64,000 nt of DNA from Chaetoderma sp. LZ-2023a (GCA_034401795.1 CM067374.1:133880300-133944299); one strand, 5' to 3'. Numbered from the stretch's first letter, positions 27,901 to 38,962 are shown. Notes: generated by a model from the sequence alone, not told the origin. Numbers and translations are program-made.

Positions 27901-29060
27901 AATGCATGGTGTGTGATGTGTAATGCATGGTGTGTGTGAGATGTGTAATGCATTTTGTGTGATGTGTATCCATGGTGTGTGATGTGTGATGCATGGTGTG
28001 TGATGTGTAATGCATGGTGTGTAATGTGTATCCATAGTGTGTGATGTGTAATGCATGGTGTGTGATGCATAATGCATGGTGTGTGATGTGTATCCATGGT
28101 GTGTGATGTGTTATCCATGGTGTGCGATGTGTGATGCATGGTGTGTGATGTGTATCCATGGTGTGTAATGTGTAATTCATGGTGTGTGATGCATAATGCA
28201 TGGTGTGTAATGCGTATCCATGGTGTGTGATGTGTGATGCATGGTGTGTGATGTGTTATCCATGGTTGTGAAGTGTTATCCATGGTGTGTGATGTGTTAT
28301 CCATGGTGTGTGATGTGTAATGCATGGTGTGTGATGTGTTATCTGTGGTGTGTGATGTGTTTTGCATGTTGTGTGATGCGTAATGCATGGTGTGTGATGT
28401 GTATCCATGGTGTGTGATGTGTGATGCATGGTGTGTGATGTGTTATCCATGGTGTGTGCGGTGTGATGCATGGTGTGTGATGTGTAATGCATGGTGTGTG
28501 ATGTGTGATGCATGGCATGTGATGTGTATCCATGGTGAGTGATGCATGGTGTGTGATGTGTGATGCATGGTGTGTGATGTGTATCCATGGTGTGTGATGT
28601 GTTATGCATGGTGTGTGACGTGTGATGCATGGTGTGTGATGTGTGATGCATGGTGTGTGATGCATGGTGGGTGAAGTGTAATGCATGGTGTGTGATGTGT
28701 ATCCATGGTGTGTGATGTGTGATGCATGGTGTGTGGTGCATATCATCCATGGTGTGTGATGTGTTATGCATGACATGTGATGTGTTATCCATGTCGTGTG
28801 ATGCATGATGTGTCATGTGTAATGTAAGGTGTGTGATTCATGGTGTGTGATGCATGGCATGTGATGTGTTATCCATGGCGTGTGATGCATGACATGTCAT
28901 GTGTAATATAAGGTGTGTGATTTATGGTGTGTGATGCACGGCGTGTGATGTGTGATGCATGGTGTGTGATGTGTGATGCATACCATGTGACGTGTGATGC
29001 ATGGCATGTGACGTGTGATGCATGGCACTTGCTGTGTGATGTGCAATGTGTGATGTATGT
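27901..29060 (+). repeat. Satellite array, second block and degenerating edge
   Basis: 27901-28716 duplicates 26054-26849. Beyond about 28720 the monomers decay (gtgatgcatgacatgtgatg and similar) and fade near 29060. Confidence 0.88.
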
Positions 29061-29102
29061 GGAGGTCATGTTTGACATCTGATCCCCAGCATGGCATGTA
29101 AT

Positions 29103-30016
29103 TACCGTAATTTCTCGACTAAAGGCCGCCCTCGAATATAGGACGCTGTCCCAAATTTGACCAAAATCCGCCCAAAAAACTTAAAATCAAGTATAAGACG
29201 CTGTTAAATTTAGAAAAAATGTACCTTTAAAAAAACGAAAATTGGTATAAAAAATAACCATCATTCAGCGCTTTGTTTAATGCATGATTAAAATTATCAT
29301 GGTGGAAGAGAAATTATTAAATAGGACCGCCTAAATATCGTGTATCTTCAATAAAGATTGTTTATTACATCAAAATCAATCTAATTTTGGCATAAAATAT
29401 GATAGAAACAGATTGTAATGGCTCTTTTGCATTTGGAGGCGCTGTGTGATCTTATGCGCTAACAGGAGTTGGTTATCTGGCTCTTTTGTGATTGGAGGCG
29501 CTGTGTAATCTTAAGCGTTAACGGGAGTTGGTTATCAAACGGGTACGGGAACATTCAGTTCCTATTGTGCAATGATGATATATAGCAATTTCCGAGTCCA
29601 GAATATTTAGATCCGAGTACTCGCTCTAATTAGAATAAAGATCTTTTGCGATTGGAGGCGAATCACGTGATTTATACACATATCTTTTCTCGACGCCATT
29701 TTATGTCAAATTCTGGATTAATTTTGATGTAATAAGTGATATGTATTAAAGAATAAGCAATATTTAGGCGGCCCAATTTAATAATTTCACTTCCGCTTGG
29801 TGTTTTTGGAGTATACATTAAACATAGTCGTCAGGCGGCGCGAATTGTCTAGGGTAACATTTAGTTCAATTTCCGTGGTATAATCTGTGAATTTTTAAGA
29901 AAATTTTTGACCCAAAAATGTGTGGAAGGCATGTTCTCGATTATAGGACACACACCCCTTTCTAGTAGATGTATTTTGACCAAAAAACTGCGTCCTTTAG
30001 TCGAATTTTTACGGTA
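29103..30016. mobile_element. MITE-like DNA element with TA flanks
   Basis: Ends are inverted: taccgtaatttctcgactaa at the left, and the reverse complement of the right end reads taccgtaaaaattcgactaa. TA at each side could be the target duplication, as in Tc1/mariner-type elements. There is no transposase. Inside, a ~60-bp unit (ggctcttttg...gttggttatc) is repeated at 29418 and 29477. A diverged relative lies at 57700-58574. Confidence 0.75.
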
Positions 30017-30144
30017 GGCTTGCACAATTACGTGATTTAATGGAAAATCTCGATTAGTTGTTGAATCGTTAATTTATATGATAAAAAATTAAATAATCGA
30101 ATAATCATGAATAATTTCTCCTGCATAATCATGCTTATTTTCAG

Positions 30145-30332
30145 TCAGGAGATCTGTGATGGCTCTGCTGAGGGCGGCGACATGTCGCGGTCGGGTGATT
30201 TAATTATGTGTCCGATGTGTGATGTGATTTGTCCGTATTGGCGTCTGTCGCTAAGCTGCACTTATGCCAGGTTCACGTACCTCTTTGATAATTACGCTAC
30301 AGTGGCATTTGCTGCCTTCATGGTTATATGGG
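30145..30332 (+). CDS. Anoctamin exon c, extracellular cysteine loop and helix 2 start
   Basis: Completes the split codon as Ser and encodes QEICD, then MCPMCDVICPYWRLSLSC, then LFDNYATVAFAAFMVIWG. The CPxCD...C.YW.L...C cysteines and LFDN.ATV.FA.FM.IW are the anoctamin extracellular loop 1 and the beginning of helix 2. Two AGs are adjacent (tcag|tcag|gag); only the first keeps the frame. The donor is gtaagt and the exon ends one base into a codon. Confidence 0.88.
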
Positions 30333-31164
30333 GTAAGTGTATATAATTATACTGTATAGTTCAGAAATAACTTAACATGTTTCCAAAACAAACTAAAACG
30401 GTGCTGTTGAATGTTTTGAACACCTTGTGTTGGAAGATATTGCTGTCTAGTGCTAAGTTCTCAAAAATAGACTTCTCTTTGTCTGCAAATCTACATTTCT
30501 CAACACCGCTGCTGAAGCCATTTATTGATAACTATGGCTCTGACCATCAATTCTTCCTGCTGAATTTCTGCAGATTACATTTTCAGTGGGGTTTAGCCCC
30601 TCTTGTGGCAACTTAACCTTTTAATTGTCAAATTGGTAAAAAAAAACGACCGCTGCTGTGATGCAGGCTAAGACAATATTTTTTGAAAATTTACCACTGG
30701 AATGACTGGCTCATTAACCCTAGGTAAATTGTCAAAATACTCTTCTTGGTCTGCAATTTGGACACTGGTTAAGCAGAAATTTGAATTTTCGTGACCATTA
30801 CACTTTTGATGAATGTCCATTTGAAGGATAACAGAAATTAATTTTTTGTAAATTTTCATTATAAAGTTACAAAAATTATCTTTGGCTGCAGAAATCAAAA
30901 TTTCCTAGAAAAGTATTGGCAATTAAATGGTTAATAGAAATAAATAGTCTTTTGAGCGCTTTACTGCGTTAGTGAAACACAAGAGGGGTTAACTCTGGAC
31001 CTGTTGAATATTTTGAAAACAATTTGACTGAAAGTTGTTGGTGGTTAAGCGGCTAATCCACCAACAACTTTCAGTCAGATTGTTTTCAAAATATTCATCA
31101 GGTCCAGCGTTATTGCCTATTAAAATTATTGTCAGATAGTTAAATGGCTGATATTTCATTTTAG
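30333..31164. other. Anoctamin intron with P2 and P1 palindromes
   Basis: A decayed P2 arm lies at 30685-30720 (aaatttaccactggaatgac). 30998-31103 is an almost perfect P1-type inverted repeat. No gene seen. Confidence 0.6.
30998..31103. repeat. P1 palindrome, near-perfect 47-bp arms
   Basis: gacctgttgaatattttgaa... pairs with ...ttcaaaatattcatcaggtc around a ~13-nt loop (ttaagcggctaat). It is the longest clean hairpin in the window. Confidence 0.85.
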
Positions 31165-31247
31165 CGACGTTCTTTCACGAGTTTTGGAAGCGTAGGCAAG
31201 CCGAGATTGACTATGACTGGGATGTGGCTAATTTTGAGGCTGAAGAG
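31165..31247 (+). CDS. Anoctamin exon d, helix 2 end and FWKRRQ cytoplasmic stretch
   Basis: Joined to the preceding exon it reads ATFFHEFWKRRQAEIDYDWD then VANFEAEE. The family has FWKR.QA...Y.WD...FE.EE at this place. Acceptor cattttag is followed in phase; the donor gtttgt is weaker than the others. No further + strand exon is visible before the window end, so the remainder of this gene is missing, hidden in the gap, or lies in DNA that has been placed elsewhere. Confidence 0.85.
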
Positions 31248-31331
31248 GTTTGTATAATCCGTTGTATTCTGTCAGTTATATAGTATTTATTATTACCTTG
31301 TCCCATAATATGAATAGTGTATTGTGCTCAT

Positions 31332-31332
<1 letters not shown>

Positions 31333-31392
<60 letters not shown>

Positions 31393-31401
31393 GTGCTCAT
31401 G

Positions 31402-31463
<62 letters not shown>

Positions 31464-31517
31464 ATAATATGAATAGTGTATTGTGCTTATGATGTGTGTG
31501 TGTGTGTGTGTGTGTGT
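31333..31517. repeat. (GT)n microsatellite, three blocks
   Basis: Long GT runs at 31333-31389, 31403-31460 and 31493-31517, separated by a repeated ccataatatgaatagtgtat-type spacer. E7 is inserted at the right edge. Confidence 0.95.
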
Positions 31518-31519
31518 TT

Positions 31520-31725
31520 TCACTTCAAGAGTATACTTACCTCCCTAATACTTTTGATATTGCTAAATATTGGCTTTCACTCAATAAACACTCAGATTTA
31601 AAACAGTTAGGTGCCCCTACTGGGCAGGGAGTCAGAGCGTAGTCTGGCGGATGCCAGCCCCACCACCGCGCATGCGCAGACTAGCACTACCTCTTTGCTA
31701 GATTATTGGCAGAGAGATCACACAT
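31520..31725 (+). repeat. E7 left inverted terminal repeat
   Basis: Same sequence as the E3 left repeat apart from a few changes. The NRF-1-like palindrome is at 31668-31677. Confidence 0.88.
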
Positions 31726-31803
31726 GTCTTTTTGTGCAAAAGCTTTTTCTTATTCTTAAACTGTTTAAGTGGTGTTATTTTGGAGTGATAGTCACTTTTT
31801 TGG

Positions 31804-31854
31804 ATGGCAGGAAGGAACACTTCGCCAAAGGAGGACTTAGGACCTTTAAATCAG
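31804..31854 (+). CDS. E7 gag first coding exon (17 codons)
   Basis: MAGRNTSPKEDLGPLNQ, then gtgact. Phase 0 to the acceptor at 32620. Confidence 0.7.
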
Positions 31855-32620
31855 GTGACTTCTAGTAAAATTAGCGAGTTTTCTTCCCGGTGTATTGTGT
31901 TTCCGGGACTCGCGTTTACCGTGATAAGCGCCTTGGTTAGTTGGTTTATGTCAACTCGGTGCTACCTAAGGCTAATTTCTCTTTCTGTTTATGTCCACAG
32001 GTCTGTATGACGCTAGGTGGTGACGTCACAGCAGCAGAGAGTTAGTTTTCTCTCCACCATGGTTCCATTTCCTACTAATACTGTTAGGTTATCTAACCAA
32101 ATGAAAAATTATGTCCAGTGAGTTGGAGGCCTAGTATAAAGGTCTTCTCACTTTGCCCTCTTGATCCAATTCCTTCCCCATGAGGTGGAGAGAGTTAAGA
32201 GGCGTGCAGATGGTGGAGTTCTCCGGTTCGTCACGTTGGATGGTTTGTCTATACAAAGCGTCAGGTATCTAGTTATTGATAATGTGGTGATGTTAATTAT
32301 AGTAAACAAGCAAAGGGAGATAATTAACATTTTTGCCAGAAAAGAGTTATCTATATGTATCTGATGGTTGTGTAGTCGACGTATCCATTCAGCATACAAT
32401 TCGTCCTTGCACTTGGATGTTTTGTTGGGATCGAATTTTTCCTGTCACGGGATTAATGACGTCATAATCAGCCTGGCTATGTATTTATCAGCAATTCAAG
32501 TCGCTATGCTGGTTTCTGATGTATATTGATCTTTATGATCGTTTTCCTTCTCTTTGAGTTGGTTTGAGTGTCTAAGCTTAACTAGTTTGCTCATACTCCT
32601 TGTCCTTTGCCCTGTTTCAG
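31855..32620 (+). other. E7 gag intron (766 nt)
   Basis: gtgact to ccctgtttcag. CRE palindromes TGACGTCA at 32021-32028 and 32457-32464, and a Kozak-type ATG (ccaccATGG) near 32058. Confidence 0.6.
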
Positions 32621-34666
32621 GGACCGGGTTGCGCGTCCTGTGGACGTTTTCTACATGAAAAGTTCTGGCCTCATCTGTGCTATCAATGTAGCCCTTGTGG
32701 TCCCTTGGTTAATTGTGACATATGTAAGCACTGGGGGGGCGAGTTAATGTCCGAATTCTTGTGCTGCTTACAGGCGACGGACAAGGTGGTAGAGGAGGAG
32801 AAGAAGAAGAAGCGGAAACGAGAGGTTGTAAGTAGGAAGGGTAAGGGGAAGGTCTCGTCCGCGGTGGATATGGAGGCCTTCCGGACCGAGATGTTGGGAG
32901 AGATGAAGAGGACAATAAAGGATTTGGTTCCAGGGTTGCTTCGTGGCATGCTTCCTGGACCAAATCCTTTACTGTCCTCATCATCGGCTTCGGAGCAGGT
33001 AATCCCCGCCTCTGGATCGGTTTTCCTTAGACCGCTTCCGTTGTTCGACGATTCAGAGGTGGCCCCATTAGAGGGGGCGTTCCACGACCCTGGCAGCAGG
33101 CTTATTGCCGCGCCGAGAGGGGACCGTGGACGGTTGTCGCTGGAACCCGCGGGCTGCTTATCAGTCCAGGGGTATCCGCACGCCGCGGTGGCCAGTACCT
33201 CCTATGGCACCGTTCCTGGTCAGCCCGGGTTAGCTCTCTTTGCTGACCCGGGGTCTAATCTTTCTGACCAGGGTGATGAGGATTACCTGCTAGGGTCGCC
33301 GTCTGACGACGTGGACATGGATGAAGACGTTTGTGCACCCCTCGCGGGGAATACAGGCGGCTTCTTCCACGGTTTTACTCACCCTGGAGTAGAGTCCGCA
33401 GCTCAGGTGGTGGCCCAGGGCGCTGCTGATGGCCAGCGGTACCGCATACCTCGGCTTGCCGAGGGTGTTGCTGGTGCTGGCCGGGCCCGTGGTGGGGCGG
33501 TATATACCCCGCGCTCTGCCACGGTGCCTGCTCCTGGTCAAACCAGTGATATTGTCATGCCGGTGCTATCAGGCCCGCATGTTTTCCCTGGCTTGCCAGG
33601 TGTATCAGCGTACCCGCCGTCAAGCTCTGCTGCTTGCGCTCAGGAGGAAGACGAAGGACCCCGTCTTGCTACGGAGGAGGATTGGTCTGACGCTTGCCAG
33701 TGGTTGGTGAGCGTTAGGCCTGATCTGCCCGTGGAGCAGTCGCCTAGCCAGCGTGACCACAGGCCGTGGTTAGCTGGGAAACCGACTGCTAACGCTATGC
33801 CTTCTCTGCCGCTGGCGGAGCATGTCGTTGACATGTTCAAGGCGGCGGAGTCGTCCATTAACTCGAGTGGACGTCTCGCGAAGGCCCCTCGCGAGGTGGC
33901 CAGGCGTTGTCGCATCGTGCCCCTGGATTACCAGCGGTACGGTGTGGTACCCAAGCCCAGCGTGGATGACCGCGCGGCTTTGGGTGAGGATGCGCGGCCA
34001 GGCTCCCGTTCTGACACGGGGGTCTTGTGTTCGAACGCGTTGCGTTCGGCGAATACCGCGTTGCGTGATGCGGAGGAGAGTGGGAGGGCTTCGATTGCCG
34101 CTCTGTCCCACGTCTCCCAGCTGTTACAGGGGGTAGTAACGGCATCCGCATCGCGCCAGCCAAGCCCGGTCACGGTCCAGCGAGCCATCCAGGATGGTAT
34201 TAACCTGGCGCTGGACTGTATGACTCGGGCGGTGACCAGGAGTGTCCGGGCAAGACGCACGTTTGCCCTGGACAATCTGTGCCCGTCTCAGGACCTGTAC
34301 AATAGGCTACTCCGTACGCCTATGACGGGTCCTGGTCTTTTTGGAGGTGAGGGATGTCGCCACCTCCAGGAGACGGTCACCCTGGTGAATAACCAGAGGG
34401 CGCTGCGCGAGCAGTTTGAGGTGCTGCGTCGTGCTAACGTTCGCGCCGCAGCCCCTGCGTATCGTCCCCTGCAGGCTCGAGGTGGTGCTGGCCAAGTCAG
34501 AGGCCAGCCACCGTCGCAGCGTCGGCCTCGGCCGCGTGCGATTCGGCCAGCAGCGAGGGGGGCGCAGGTTCCTCAGGCGCCGTCAGCCAGGCAGCCGCCC
34601 GCGCACCAAGGTGCGCGCGGGGCGGGGCGGGGCGCGCGAGGATCTGGGCGTGGTTATCGGTCCTGA
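32621..34666 (+). CDS. E7 gag-like protein, main exon
   Basis: 681 codons, colinear with E3 gag: GCASCGRF, HLCYQCSPCGPL, NCDICKHW, KRTIKDLVPGL, ATEEDWSDACQWLVSVRPDL, AALSHVSQLLQGV, GPGLFGGEGCRHLQETV, basic tail ending GRGYRS. Six codons (VERSQL in E3) are missing before ATEEDW. No stop or frameshift seen. Confidence 0.87.
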   Translation, partial: GPGCASCGRFLHEKFWPHLCYQCSPCGPLVNCDICKHWGGELMSEFLCCLQATDKVVEEEKKKKRKREVVSRKGKGKVSSAVDMEAFRTEMLGEMKRTIKDLVPGLLRGMLPGPNPLLSSSSASEQVIPASGSVFLRPLPLFDDSEVAPLEGAFHDPGSRLIAAPRGDRGRLSLEPAGCLSVQGYPHAAVASTSYGTVPGQPGLALFADPGSNLSDQGDEDYLLGSPSDDVDMDEDVCAPLAGNTGGFFHGFTHPGVESAAQVVAQGAADGQRYRIPRLAEGVAGAGRARGGAVYTPRSATVPAPGQTSDIVMPVLSGPHVFPGLPGVSAYPPSSSAACAQEEDEGPRLATEEDWSDACQWLVSVRPDLPVEQSPSQRDHRPWLAGKPTANAMPSLPLAEHVVDMFKAAESSINSSGRLAKAPREVARRCRIVPLDYQRYGVVPKPSVDDRAALGEDARPGSRSDTGVLCSNALRSANTALRDAEESGRASIAALSHVSQLLQGVVTASASRQPSPVTVQRAIQDGINLALDCMTRAVTRSVRARRTFALDNLCPSQDLYNRLLRTPMTGPGLFGGEGCRHLQETVTLVNNQRALREQFEVLRRANVRAAAPAYRPLQARGGAGQVRGQPPSQRRPRPRAIRPAARGAQVPQAPSARQPPAHQGARGAGRGARGSGRGYRS

Positions 34667-34700
34667 CAGGACGCTTACCGCGGTAAGAACCACTCCGGTG

Positions 34701-36796
34701 TGTATGGCGACGGAGACAGTGCCGCTCTTGCATGCCTTGTGTCCACCGCGGTCCCTAGGTGGACCGGTGGGAGGCCGGCTAGCCGACCACATGCAAGAGT
34801 GGGAACGGTTAACTCAGGACCGTTTAGTCTTGCGATGGCTTTCCGTCGGGTATCATCCAGAGTGGATGACAGGCCCGCCGTCGCGACTGTCTCTAGTGCC
34901 AGTCTGGACTCCCATTCCGAGAGATCCAGAGCAAAGGTTGTGTATCGAGGAGGAGATAAATTCCCTCGTACAAAAAGGAGCTATTCAGCCGGCACAAAGG
35001 TGTCCGGGCTTCTATTCAACCCTGTTCTTAGTAACAAAACGCACCGGAGGGTGGAGACCGATTCTCAACCTCAAGCCATTGAACAAGTTCATCGAGACGC
35101 CCAGTTTCAAGATGGAAATGGTGCGCTCGGTGTTGGCGGGGTTGGAGAGGGGGATGTGGACGGCGTCGATAGATTTGAAGGACGCTTATTTCCACATCCC
35201 CATCCACGGGAGTTTCTGTCGCTTCCTGAGATTTGCATTCCAGGGCAGACAGTGGGAATTCAGGGTGTTGCCCTTCGGAATTTCCACGGCTCCTCGGTTT
35301 TCACCCGTGTGGTTCTTGCGATCACAGCATACCTCCGCAGGAGAAGCATAGCAGTCCACACGTACATAGACGACTGGCTGTTGAAAGCGCACACCCGGGA
35401 AAGTTTGTCGGCCAATCTGGAGATTGTTTTGAAAACTCTCACAGACTTAGGCTGGATGATCAATTTCCCAAAATCAGAGCTGACTCCATCCCAGAAGTTT
35501 GTTTACCTGGGGATGTTCTTCGATCTAGAGACAGGATATGTTTATCCTACTCAGGAGAGAGTTCAGAAACTCATCTCATTAATTCAGTCAGTGTGCGACA
35601 GTCGTCATGTCCTGGCACGGGTTTACTTGAGAATGCTGGGGTTGATGGTTTCATTGGAACCAGTCATTCCTCAGGCCGCCTTACGCAGGCGGCCGATCCA
35701 GTTATTTCTCATGACACAATGGACCCAGAGTACAGGTTCGCTGGACTCGAATGTGTCAGTGTTGGCGCCTCTCATTCACCACCTGCAATGGTGGTTGAAT
35801 ACAGAGAATCTCTTGCCGGGGGTTTTGCTAACCCCTCCCCACCCTCAGGTGACTGTGTATACAGATGCATCGATGGAGGGCTGGGGAGCTTGCCTGGAAG
35901 AGTCCACGATATCAGGGCTTTGGAATCTGGAACAGTCAAAGGAACATATAAATCTACTGGAGCTAAAAGCAGTAGTCCTGGGCCTGGAACATTTCTTACA
36001 GAAAGTTCAGGGCAAGATTGTTCTTATTCGTTCAGACAACTCAACAGTTGTGACTTACATAAACCGCCAGGGCGGAACGAAGTCGCCCAGTCTCTGTATG
36101 ATGACATGGAAACTGCTTTGTTGGTGTCTGGATCACCAGATTACCTTGAAAGCAGTTCATATTCCGGGAAGGTTAAACCTGCTAGCAGACTCATTGAGCC
36201 GAAGGATGAGTGTTTTACCCACGGAATGGCAACTAAATCAATGTGTGGCGGATCGTCTGTTCGACCATTGGGGGAAACCCAACATCGATTTGTTCGCAAC
36301 GAAGAAGAATGCGAAGATGACGACGTACGTCTCTCCGATTCCGGATCCAAGCGCTTTCGCAACAGATGCGTTAGCTATCAGCTGGGGGAGAATGTATGCA
36401 TACGCATTCCCTCCAGCAATCCTGATTCCAAAAATTCTTCAGAAAATCAGACAAGAGGAATGCCAAGTGCTTCTGATCGCCCCGGATTGGCCAAGCCGAT
36501 CATGGTATACGGATCTGCTGGACCTTCTGGTCTGCAATCCGGTTCCTCTGCCTCTGATGGACGATATTATCTTCCAGGGCAAGGCCCTTCAGAACAATCC
36601 GTCAATGTTCAGATTGACTGCGTGGATGTTGTCAAGGAATCTAGAATTAAGGAGGGCTTTTCTGAGCAAGCAGCCATGTTTATGGCCAAAGCCAGGAGGG
36701 GGTCAACCTCCAGAGCATATAATTATAAAATCAACAGATTTGCAGAATGGTGCTCAAAAAGATGTATTGATCCAATGGATTCATCTATTCAAGTAG
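34701..36796 (+). pseudogene. E7 reverse transcriptase - RNase H - linker with a 1-bp deletion
   Basis: The RT frame runs through GGWRPILNLKPLNKF, SIDLKDAYFHIPI and LPFGISTAPR. At 35296-35297 two Gs stand where E2 and E3 have three (tcctcggttttc versus tcctcgggttttc), so VFTRVVLAITAYLRRR and Y-I-D-D (35363-35374) continue in the next frame. RNase H has TGG at the E3 stop position and all four acidic residues. Without the single-base lesion the ORF would be open to 36796. Confidence 0.9.
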
Positions 36797-36957
36797 TAGC
36801 TGATTTCCTCTGTCACCTCTATGATGCCTATAGCCTCAAGCCTAACTCTATTGCTGGTTATAAATCAGCATTAATGTCTGTTATTCCTTGCTTGGCTAAG
36901 AGGGGAAGTGATGAAGTAAATACATTAAATGTATTAATTAAAGGCATGGGCAATCTA
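35307..36957 (+). pseudogene. E7 tyrosine recombinase ORF, cut by the gap
   Basis: The overlapping recombinase frame is followed to KGMGNL at the gap edge. The N-terminal recombinase part (RRGSTSRAYNYKINRFAEWC, LCHLYDAYSLKPN) is present; the catalytic half is not in the assembly. The first, domain-less part of this frame is displaced by the 1-bp deletion near 35296. Confidence 0.8.
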
Positions 36958-37457
36958 NNNNNNNNNNNNNNNNNNNNNNNNNNNNNNNNNNNNNNNNNNN
37001 NNNNNNNNNNNNNNNNNNNNNNNNNNNNNNNNNNNNNNNNNNNNNNNNNNNNNNNNNNNNNNNNNNNNNNNNNNNNNNNNNNNNNNNNNNNNNNNNNNNN
37101 NNNNNNNNNNNNNNNNNNNNNNNNNNNNNNNNNNNNNNNNNNNNNNNNNNNNNNNNNNNNNNNNNNNNNNNNNNNNNNNNNNNNNNNNNNNNNNNNNNNN
37201 NNNNNNNNNNNNNNNNNNNNNNNNNNNNNNNNNNNNNNNNNNNNNNNNNNNNNNNNNNNNNNNNNNNNNNNNNNNNNNNNNNNNNNNNNNNNNNNNNNNN
37301 NNNNNNNNNNNNNNNNNNNNNNNNNNNNNNNNNNNNNNNNNNNNNNNNNNNNNNNNNNNNNNNNNNNNNNNNNNNNNNNNNNNNNNNNNNNNNNNNNNNN
37401 NNNNNNNNNNNNNNNNNNNNNNNNNNNNNNNNNNNNNNNNNNNNNNNNNNNNNNNNN
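36958..37457. other. Assembly gap, exactly 500 N
   Basis: A round-number run of N, so its size is nominal. The left flank is E7 recombinase, the right flank is unrelated intergenic DNA. Confidence 1.
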
Positions 37458-37721
37458 GTCAAAATTTTACCTGTAGTTTTAAAGTCTTTTCTTGACCATC
37501 CTCAAGACGATTGCAGAGGCTAGGTCTGGCCGGGTTGATAATGGACCTTTCCAGTTTATCCATCCATCATATGACATCATAATCAACTATGTGACATGTA
37601 AGCTGACATTATATTCAATGATGTCATGAATGACGTAGCTAGATTTGTATCAAACGTGTAATTGAAGACGGACTATGCGTTGTTGCACGAATTGTATGTC
37701 TTTACTATTTAATAAACATGC

Positions 37722-37789
37722 TGTTGAATATTTTGAAACTAATTTGACTGGTCAGCGCCTAGTCAAATTAGTTTCAAAATATTGATCAG
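37722..37789. repeat. P1 palindrome
   Basis: gttgaatattttgaaactaa and its inverse around a short loop. The usual flanks follow: a gttgggatcgat-like phrase in inverse form and gggcggggcatcgct. Confidence 0.8.
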
Positions 37790-37997
37790 CTTACCTGTAT
37801 AGTTTTCTGGAAATTGATAGTCAAGGAGTTCAGGGATTGATCGATCCCAACAAGAGTGAGGTGTGGGTGGAGCTAAGCTAAAGATGGGCGGGGCATCGCT
37901 AAAAATTGATTTCTTCATTAAACCATTAAGACAGATAATTAACTCTTTCAACGACAAATCCCTGAAAAAGTAATTTCTTTACGATGTATAGCACTCT

Positions 37998-38083
37998 GTT
38001 GAATGTTTTAAAATTAATATAACTGGAAGCTGTTGCTACCTAACAATGGCTTGCAATGATATTAATTTCAAAATATTCAACAG
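37998..38083. repeat. P1 palindrome, variant
   Basis: gttgaatgttttaaaattaa with the inverse attaatttcaaaatattcaa. Confidence 0.7.
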
Positions 38084-38962
38084 CTTTGCTCTTTATTTGG
38101 AATTGAGATACAGGGGATTTCTCAGTGAAGGGGTTAAAGTTCTTATGCCAGCAGAAGCCATCAAGTCCCACAGACAAATTTGAACTTAAACACCATTGTT
38201 AAACAATTTTGACACAAATATATGTTTTGATAAAGGAATATAAATAGTTTCACACACAGACAACGCAAGGAAACAACAGAATCATACACATTACTTCGAT
38301 AAATAGCAGTAACGGTTGAGCAAAATATCCAACGTTTAACTCTTCTCATCCTGAATACCTAGAGGACACCCGATTCCAATAATGGTAATGAAGAATTTAA
38401 AAAGAATATGCCTGAAAATATAAATTAAAGTTAAACTCTATCTAATAATACAAAGTGTAAATAACTTAATGTTGTATAATAACCTAGTAAATAGATTTAT
38501 TGCACAGCATATATATAAAAGATGGCACAGATTGTCAAGCACCACAGGTTAACTTAACCAAGCAACTACACATGTTTTATGTACTTCTAAGCAAGATGCC
38601 AATCACTAAATAAATATTCCTTTTGGTGGGCCATACCGACAATAAATTGAATTTATTAAGCATAAACATTGAAATAAATAACTTTGAAATTAGAAAAATT
38701 CCTCTTAAAGATGTTAGAAAACACAGGGTTCCATTTCTAGCTATGCCCTGCCCATTTCTAGTTAAACCCCTGCACATTTCAAGCCATACGCCACCCATTT
38801 CTATTTCAGCTCTGGCCACGTTGTATTGGAATTAATTTGAAAGCTTTGAAACCTGAATTCCCAGAATGAAAATTTTGAGGTAACTACACAGGTAAGCAGT
38901 TGAATATTTTGAAACTAATTTGCCTGATTGCAACATCTCCAAATCAAATTAGGTTCAAATTA

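Larger units (their letters stand above)
31520..36957 (+). mobile_element. E7: DIRS-like retrotransposon running into the assembly gap
   Basis: Very close relative of E3, starting tcacttcaagagtatactta after TTT at the edge of the GT repeat. It has the left terminal repeat, spliced leader, gag, RT-RNase H and the first half of the recombinase. By alignment to E3 about 1.6 kb (rest of recombinase, 3' region, ICR, right repeat) should follow 36957, but 500 N come instead. Confidence 0.93.

Noticed and set aside
26015-29097. Similar repetitive ORFs, up to 329 codons
   Set aside because: Satellite translations again, partly fused to out-of-frame E6 RT.
31293-31523. HTHTHT-type ORF
   Set aside because: (GT)n microsatellite translation.
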